Positions 47,638 through 64,000 of a stretch of DNA of 64,000 nucleotides are shown in pieces. The notes under the pieces were generated by a model, which was not told the origin of the DNA, made no database searches, and saw nothing but the letters and a program-made list of their open reading frames with translations. The position numbers were made by a program, and so were the translations under genes. Positions within the stretch are counted from its first letter, which is position 1. Every line of letters starts with the position of its first letter. The stretch is from Gymnogyps californianus (taxonomy: Eukaryota; Chordata; Aves; Accipitriformes; Cathartidae), in the NCBI RefSeq assembly GCF_018139145.2, contig NC_059486.1, forward strand, positions 5,518,001-5,582,000. Reading direction: 5' to 3'.

Positions 47638-50600
47638 GTCCTTAACGTTGATCTGTATGCACACGAGCCCTCAATGCCAGGCTTAACAAAGAGGGTGCTA
47701 AAGGCTTTTAACCTGCATCTGAGGGGAGGGAGGCAGCAAGTCACACAGGGCGCAGGCCAGCTGGACAGGAACAGACATGGAGGTGCTAGCTATGAGGAAG
47801 GCTTTTAACTGAGTTGAATGGAGTTACTGCGTTTCTCCAGGAACTGTTCTGTCCTACTCTCCAGGCAGGACCAGTGCCTAGATCTGAATGTGGAAGCCTC
47901 TTTGGGCTTCTTCATAGCTTGGCTGAACTCTGCTTTAGTTCCCTTATCACTGGTGGAGATGAAGACTGCATAAGACTTCAACTTAAATATCGTGTGACGG
48001 ATAAGTACAAGAACTTCATAGTTTTAAGTTCCAGCTTAATACCAGAACATATCTCCTGTATCATTAAAATATCTGCTCATTTTGAATTCCAGATACTTCA
48101 ATATTTGAGTCGCAGTTTTCTACAGAAATCTGTGTAAGACGTGAATTGGGAATGGGTTCCAGTGTACTTTCTGTATTGGTTTTGTCCTAATTTTCTTCAG
48201 CGCAAGCTCTCTTGGAGCAGATAACGCCAGCTAATTAGCTGCTCAGAGGCCAATGATGTTGGATATTCTTGCAGATGAAAGCAGAAGTTGCTGGCCATTA
48301 TCCTTACTGACAACTGAGGGCATGCATGGTTAGCACAGTTACACCTGAGAATTTAAACTGTCTTCTGGCTAACTGGGTGTGCACACAGACTCGTAGTGCA
48401 AGGGCTTCCCACAGATGAAGGAATAATTTGCTTTTGTCATTACACTAGCTCTCAGTGAGCTCCCAGTGAGGAAGAAAGCAAGACGATAATGGTGTGGGGA
48501 ACCAGCACCAGCTTGGTGGTTGACATGGACCCCCCCCACCAGCCATTAGCACAAGGACGGATATAACTCCTTCTTCACCTCTGAATATGGCCTGGCCCCC
48601 TGGCAGGATGCTGGGAACAGCCCTTGGGAATAAGTAGCCTGTCCTGCAAACAGTACCTACACCTGTAGCAAGACACGATGTCAGTGATTGATTCTGCATA
48701 CCCGATCCTGAAGTACGGTGTCAGCGCAAGTAGCTGTCTTATAGTCTCATACACACTTTAGAGATGGCTCCACCTGTGTGATCAGTTGTAGGCACCTTTA
48801 TTAGGTTGTCACATAATGCTGGATCAGTAACGGGACATTTGTGTGAACGGCCCTTGGGCCTCTGCTAGCAACCTGGTTCTGCTCTTTCGAGGCCTCTGTT
48901 GGCTTATACTCCTGGGGGCCCTGTGGCAATCTTGCGGCTGTTCGCTTTACATATGTTCTCACTCAAAAGTCAATGGCAGTTCACTCTACACAACAGTAGA
49001 GCGTGAAAACATTATTTCAACTGTTTGTTATTAATTATTTAAATATGGCAATGTTATTGATATGGATTAGGCTTTGAGTTTTATCAGAATGCCTATGTCC
49101 TGTGACAAGATTCAAGATGTCCAATCTATCCTTGCATAACGTGTGCTGCCTGGGGAAAGTAAGGACGGATGTCTCAAAACTAATGGCCAAGTATTGGCTA
49201 CTGGGCTGGGGGTGGGAGTATGAGGAACTCTTAGGAGTGGGTGCTGAGGAATGCAGCTGTTGCAAGATGGGTTCAAAGCAGAAGCCTGTTGGGTTAAAGT
49301 TTGTGGTTAAAGTTTTAGGTGTTGTCAGTGGATGCTTCCTTCACTACTTCATTCAAGAACAAGGCAGTGCCTGACCATACCTGTACTCCCTTGTCATCCT
49401 CTGGTATCCCACTGTTCTCTCTCCCCTGCATTCTGGCTGGTGTATCTCCTCTTTCTCCTCTTCCAGTTCTCCTGATGCTTTCCCTGACCATGGCAGGTTC
49501 CTTATCTCTACAGCGTGCCCCAGCCCCCTTGGCAGAGATGTCAGACCCTGTATCCCCTGCCTGACACTAGCTAGCCTGTTATGCTGGGGTTCTTTTAATT
49601 CAAAAACAGTGTCATGTTTAAATAAGATTGTGAATGTTGTGACATAGCTGAATACAGCTCAATGGGGTTGCTCGTACAAGCATAACTCTGCTACTTGCTG
49701 GTCCTCCCCCTCTCCTAGTATAAATTAAGACAGACTATCAGGCTACATTTTAAATTCCATGGCTAGGACTGGCTGTTGGACCTTTGTGGCAGTGAGAAGT
49801 AATCATATTGCTTTTAATGGTTTTATAGCCCCTCTCTCTTGGAGACCCATTGTTGCTGCCAAGCAGCACTGTGTGACTAAAGTGCTAGCCAAGCTTCCAA
49901 ACAGCTGGATTTGGCGGAGATCTGGAGGATAAAGCCAGCCTCAGCAGACAATAGTTGGGGAGCCAGCTCAGGTGGTGGCCCGCAGCTGCTGCTCCACTCC
50001 CAACAATAAATCATAGGGGGGACTTGACTTCAGAGGCGAGGCTCAAAAAGACCATTGGTGCAAAAACTCAGCTGTTCCTGCAATGCGCTTACCCAGGGCA
50101 CAGGGCAAGTATGGAGAGGTGGGTTAGAAAACGGATATCTGCAGGCTCCTGATCCATCTCCCGATTGCTGTACAGCAAACAAAATGCCTGCTCTCTGCTG
50201 TGCCACAGTTAGGAAGGCAGTAAGGACTGTGCAAGGGATGCTTCCCTCTAGGGTCAGGCCTGAAATGGGTTAAGGAGCTTATGGGAGTTGAGCTGGCAGT
50301 TAAGGTGGAGAGGATTATCCTCAGCTGAGTTTGCTCTCTTTACTGTTGAAGAAGAGAAAGCTGCAGATCTTGAGCTCGTACATCTGCTTCTTCCTTAGCA
50401 GAATCAGTCTGACAGATTGCACAGATGCACTTTTATTAAGAGCATTCACTTTTTCTGGCCCCACTTGGGTTGCAGAGGCCCAGCGCAGAGGGCAGCGTGG
50501 TACCACAGCGCAGTGCAGGAGCAGTGCGAGCAATCAGTGTCTCTTCTTCACGGCAGTCTGTGTGCTTGTTCCTGCCCCCAGTGGTGTGTGTCTTATCCTT

Positions 50601-53507
50601 ACCCCAGGGGCTGGTGGCAGGCCCGGAGCTGCGCATGAGGCATATGAAGTGGGTTGGAGGGCCCTTTTCAAGGTATGTGCACTGACCGGGCAGCTGGGCA
50701 CTTAGCATGGAGCTCTTACGGGTCTAGGAGATGCTCACGAGTGTCATCCAAATCCAGAGAGGAGGTGAAAGATGAGAGCAGAGATACCATCTGAGGTTTC
50801 CCCTTCTCCTCTCCTGCTCTCGGAATAGCTTGCCTGACAAGGCAGTAAATCTTTACAGGAGCCCAGCAGTGAGGCAAGCAGTTGTGGAGGAGAACTGCAC
50901 AGCCCCAGCCAGGCGCCTATGGGTTAACACACCAGCTACAGGGCTTGAGTCACCCCAGGCTTGCAGGACAGCCCAGCATAGTGCAGCCTTCAGATGAAAC
51001 AAAGTACCTTCTGCCTAGCTGGGGCGCAGATAAAAGATCCCATGGCATTTCTTGTGAAGCCTGGAGGAGACTGCCAGTGCTGAAGCTGAACTCTCTCTGC
51101 CAACAAACAAAACTGTCTTTAAACTCTGAGGCTGTGTATGAGCTATTGTTGGGGACATAATGGCTTCTCTGTTTCCCTGCACAGTCATTGCTCTGCAAAC
51201 ACGCCACTGGTCTCTTTTAAAAGTAGTTGAGTGTAAATCAAGTTCTAGAACCTGGAAAAAGGTTTCATCCATTTACCTTTTACTGCCCTTTGTTGACATT
51301 TGTTTACAGAACAGCATATACAGTAGATTTACACCCTGGTTTGAGCTGCTTTACTTGGAGATGAACATCTTTAGTGCTCAGACTGAGACTCACAGATACA
51401 GGGCTTGGATAGCAAATGTGTATCTCCTAATTTAAATAACAGGAGTGGGGGTGAGGTCGAGGGGGCAGTGCTTGCTAATCTCCTCCCTCTGAGAAAAGTT
51501 TTAGTTTGGCTGGCCTGGCCTGTTTTCTCCAGTTAGCTCAGTGCTGGCACACTCACTGCTCCCTAATCCTGCGTGTGCTGCTGCTGCAAGGCAGCGAGTG
51601 CTGCTCTGACTGCTGGAGTTTGCTCTACTTCAGGCTGTTGAACATCCACAGAGGGTGGAGTTGGTGGATCCACTCTTCACCCACAGTGCCATGGATTGGC
51701 TTGTCTCTGAGGATGGCAGATGTTTCGGTAAGGTAAAGGGCATCTTGGCTATTGCGCAAGTACAGTAGTCACGGTGAAAACCCAAAGCTGCACTACGCAG
51801 GGGGAAGTTGGTCCCGAAGGCAATAAGGTGAATTTAGGTCTTTTTTGCTGGAGCAATCCTGTAATGGGAAAGGAAATGGGTCAAAGAGTAGCTGTTCAAG
51901 CTGTATTTCATGACCTGTCAGTCCCAACCAGGTGGCAGTGACTCTCCATCCCCTCAGTAGCTCTTGACTCATCCTGGTGTGTATCTGGAATATGCTTGCC
52001 GGAGAGCTCCTTGGTGTGCTATGCTTGCTCACAGATGAACTGTAACCCTGTGCACCCCAAGAGCAGCTGTGTGCAGGACTGGGAAACATGGAGACATGAG
52101 CACTGGCCACCACCCTCTAGAAGTGGCAGGCTCATTGGAAAGGTGCTCTGGCCAAGGGCCCTGAACAGGAGGGAGTGCTGTGCTCACATTGGGGTGTGCC
52201 AAATAGCTTTGGCGAAGGTTGCTTGCCAATGACTAAGGTGTGTTTTGCACTGGTCATTGACAACCTTCTGAACAGAGACTCATTCACAGACATGGTATTT
52301 AAAAGCAGATTATATGAAGTTAAATTTTTTAAAAATTTTTCCTCTGAAGATGATGTGAGTCATGGCTAACACCAATTATGTTCTGCTCCTTGGATTTCCC
52401 TTCTCACCGATGAATCTGCTGCGGTTTTGGTGTATGAGGTTACCTACCTGCTATAAGACAGGTTCTTACCCAAGTGATAGTTGCTGGTTTGGGGCCTTTT
52501 CATTGCTGGTACTGTAACACTTCAGAGCTGTGCTATCAAAGGGCTTCCAGGAGTCCCTGGGGTGCTCACTGAAGTAGATCACTCTGCAAATAGGATGGCA
52601 GTAATGGGTAAAGGGGAAGCTGGTAAAAGCTTTGGAGTTGTTAGAATGGTTGTTCTGCACAGAGATGGCAGGGGCATAGAGAAACGGTGCCGGCAATGCC
52701 CATAGAAAAGGTCTTGATATGAATCTAAGTGAGGAAATATTTGGGAGACCCTCTCTGTGAGAGGTTCAGGGGAGGAGGAAGCTGTTCATTGTCCACAGCT
52801 CAGAATTCGTGGAAACCTGCTGAAAAGCATGGGCTGGAAAGATGGGAAGATGTCATATATACAGCCTCACCGTGTGGCTATTGAAGTAGGGAGGAAGAGG
52901 TCAACACAGATGGCTGCTCACCTGGCAAAGCCAGCCTGCCTCCAGGGTGTGGGCAAGATGCAGTCCTTGACTCCATCACATTACAAAGGAGGCAAAGGGC
53001 CTGCCAGCATGTGTTGGAGGGGAGAATCTGGTAAAAAGTCTCTGATTCATATTGCTGACTTGATTTGGGAACTAGATCAAATCCAGTCCAACACTGGGCC
53101 CCTGTCCTCCCAAGCAGAGCAGTAACTTAAATGCTTGCTGAGGATCTAAAATCCTCAGAGCGTAAAGTCACAAAGAGCAATCAATTGGTTGTCCTGTCAC
53201 CACTGAAAGGTAACAGTAGCAGGACATCTTGAACATCCCCTCCCCTCTTGATGTTCTACTTCACTTCAAAACAGGACATCACCCTGATGTAACTGTCAAG
53301 GCCAGAATTGGGCTCACACCTCCCCTGGCCACTCCTTCCCAAACCACCCTTCCATGTGCAGAGCCGTTGGTTGCCGGGGGGTAGAGGGGGAAACAGTGGA
53401 TATGAAAGAAGGTAGGTGAAAAGACTGCTCTTGTGCCTGATCTTCTGCTCCCTAGTTCCCATGTGCCCCAGAAGCAGCAAGGTTGACGATCCTATCTCTT
53501 CCCACAG
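47638..53507. other. Region between the solo LTR and the first GGT1 coding exon
   Basis: No coding exon was recognised. It probably includes the most 3' untranslated GGT1 exon and intron, because the first coding exon begins at a splice acceptor. I cannot place the untranslated exons without transcript data. Confidence 0.55.
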
Positions 53508-53511
53508 GAAG

Positions 53512-63240
<9,729 letters not shown>

Positions 63241-64000
63241 GTTTGTGTCGCTAGAGTCTGGGGTATGCATGAACTTCTTGTATGGTGCTGGGTTCCTGGT
63301 GTTGGGAAGGCATGCACTTGTGGAAAATCATGAAGCTTTGCCAAATGTTCCTAGGTGAGCAGTATTAAAGCTGGCACAGGTCAAGTACTGGGTCACAATA
63401 AGCTGTTCAATGTGTACCTTTAGTCTCAGCCACACGGATTTGAAGCCTAGTGCATTCAAGCGTGACCTACATCTGAAACTGAGGGTACGTATCTTCTTGC
63501 AATGTTGTTTGGCTCAAAGGACTTGCAAAATAGCAAACCACATCAGGGCCCAAACCATTCAGCAGTCTAAATTCAGTGACCCTCAGGAAACTCTTGTCCT
63601 ATTGTGCAACCCTCCTGATGAATCCTGAAGCACTGGCACGGAGCTAGCAATGGAGGATGCACAGAGGGACCCGATAACAAACTTGAAAATATTTTCACAG
63701 TAAAGGTCTCTGTGCAGCGCTGTCAGTCTGAGAGCTGATGGCAAGATCTGCCTTGCTCTGCATACCACTTGCCTGAACTGGCAGCTTCATTCACCCTGAG
63801 GAATTACACATGCCAGAGGCCTGAGACAGATGCAGTCTTTGTACATATCTCATCCCATGTCTCTATATTAGGGAAAACACTCCTACATAAGGCAGTTTTC
63901 TTCTTCAAACTATGCAGAAGATCCTCCTTTAATAAGCTTCTTATTAAGGTAACAGCTGAGATATCTGCCTGCACTGGGGAGGATGCCCTGCTCTCTACAA
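63241..64000 (+). other. GGT1: Start of the last GGT1 intron
   Basis: I looked for the final exon, expected to encode a roughly 48-residue block with an ASTFIAVVQ-like motif, in all three plus-strand frames and did not find it. The stretch carries no recognisable repeat or gene. Confidence 0.75.

Overview
This is ordinary vertebrate, almost certainly avian, nuclear DNA. It holds two spliced protein-coding genes in a shared-flank arrangement that is also found on human chromosome 22q11. LRRC75B lies on the minus strand (coding span 22940 down to 2299, four coding exons, complete, 340 codons). GGT1, gamma-glutamyltransferase 1, lies on the plus strand (coding exons from 53512 to 63240, eleven exons and 521 codons visible). 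The final GGT1 exon, about 48 residues by comparison with the human protein, lies beyond the right edge. Both genes were assembled by joining open frames at GT-AG junctions whose phases agree across every intron. The bird assignment rests on the GGT1 and LRRC75B protein sequences, the compact introns, and an endogenous-retrovirus LTR of a type I recall as common in neoavian birds. The neoavian part is inference.

Layout, left to right. Positions 1-2298 hold the LRRC75B 3' UTR and downstream flank, with a candidate poly(A) signal at 1193-1198 and a CCCAT array that reads as a G-quadruplex motif in the transcript. Positions 2299-22940 hold LRRC75B, with introns of 11.6, 3.2 and 4.9 kb. Positions 22240-23230 are a CpG island covering LRRC75B exon 1 and its promoter. 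Positions 23341-53507 are about 30 kb without recognisable coding sequence. That stretch carries an old CR1 LINE 3' end (25829-26345), a second CR1-like remnant, MIR-like SINE remnants, a 77-bp internally deleted LTR (31357-31433, minus orientation), and a 592-bp solo LTR (47046-47637, plus orientation). Untranslated GGT1 exons may lie here but cannot be seen by eye. Positions 53508-63240 hold the GGT1 coding exons, and 63241-64000 is the start of the last GGT1 intron.

The two genes are divergently transcribed neighbours with no evident shared pathway. GGT1 is a cell-surface enzyme of glutathione breakdown. LRRC75B is a small leucine-rich-repeat protein of poorly known role. I found no undescribed biological system. 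The points most worth a second look are the rearranged N-glycosylation sequons of GGT1 relative to human, the intact solo LTR about 6 kb upstream of GGT1 on the same strand, the deletion-derived LTR in inverse orientation, the G-quadruplex-forming LRRC75B 3' UTR, and the likely N-myristoylation signal at the LRRC75B N terminus.
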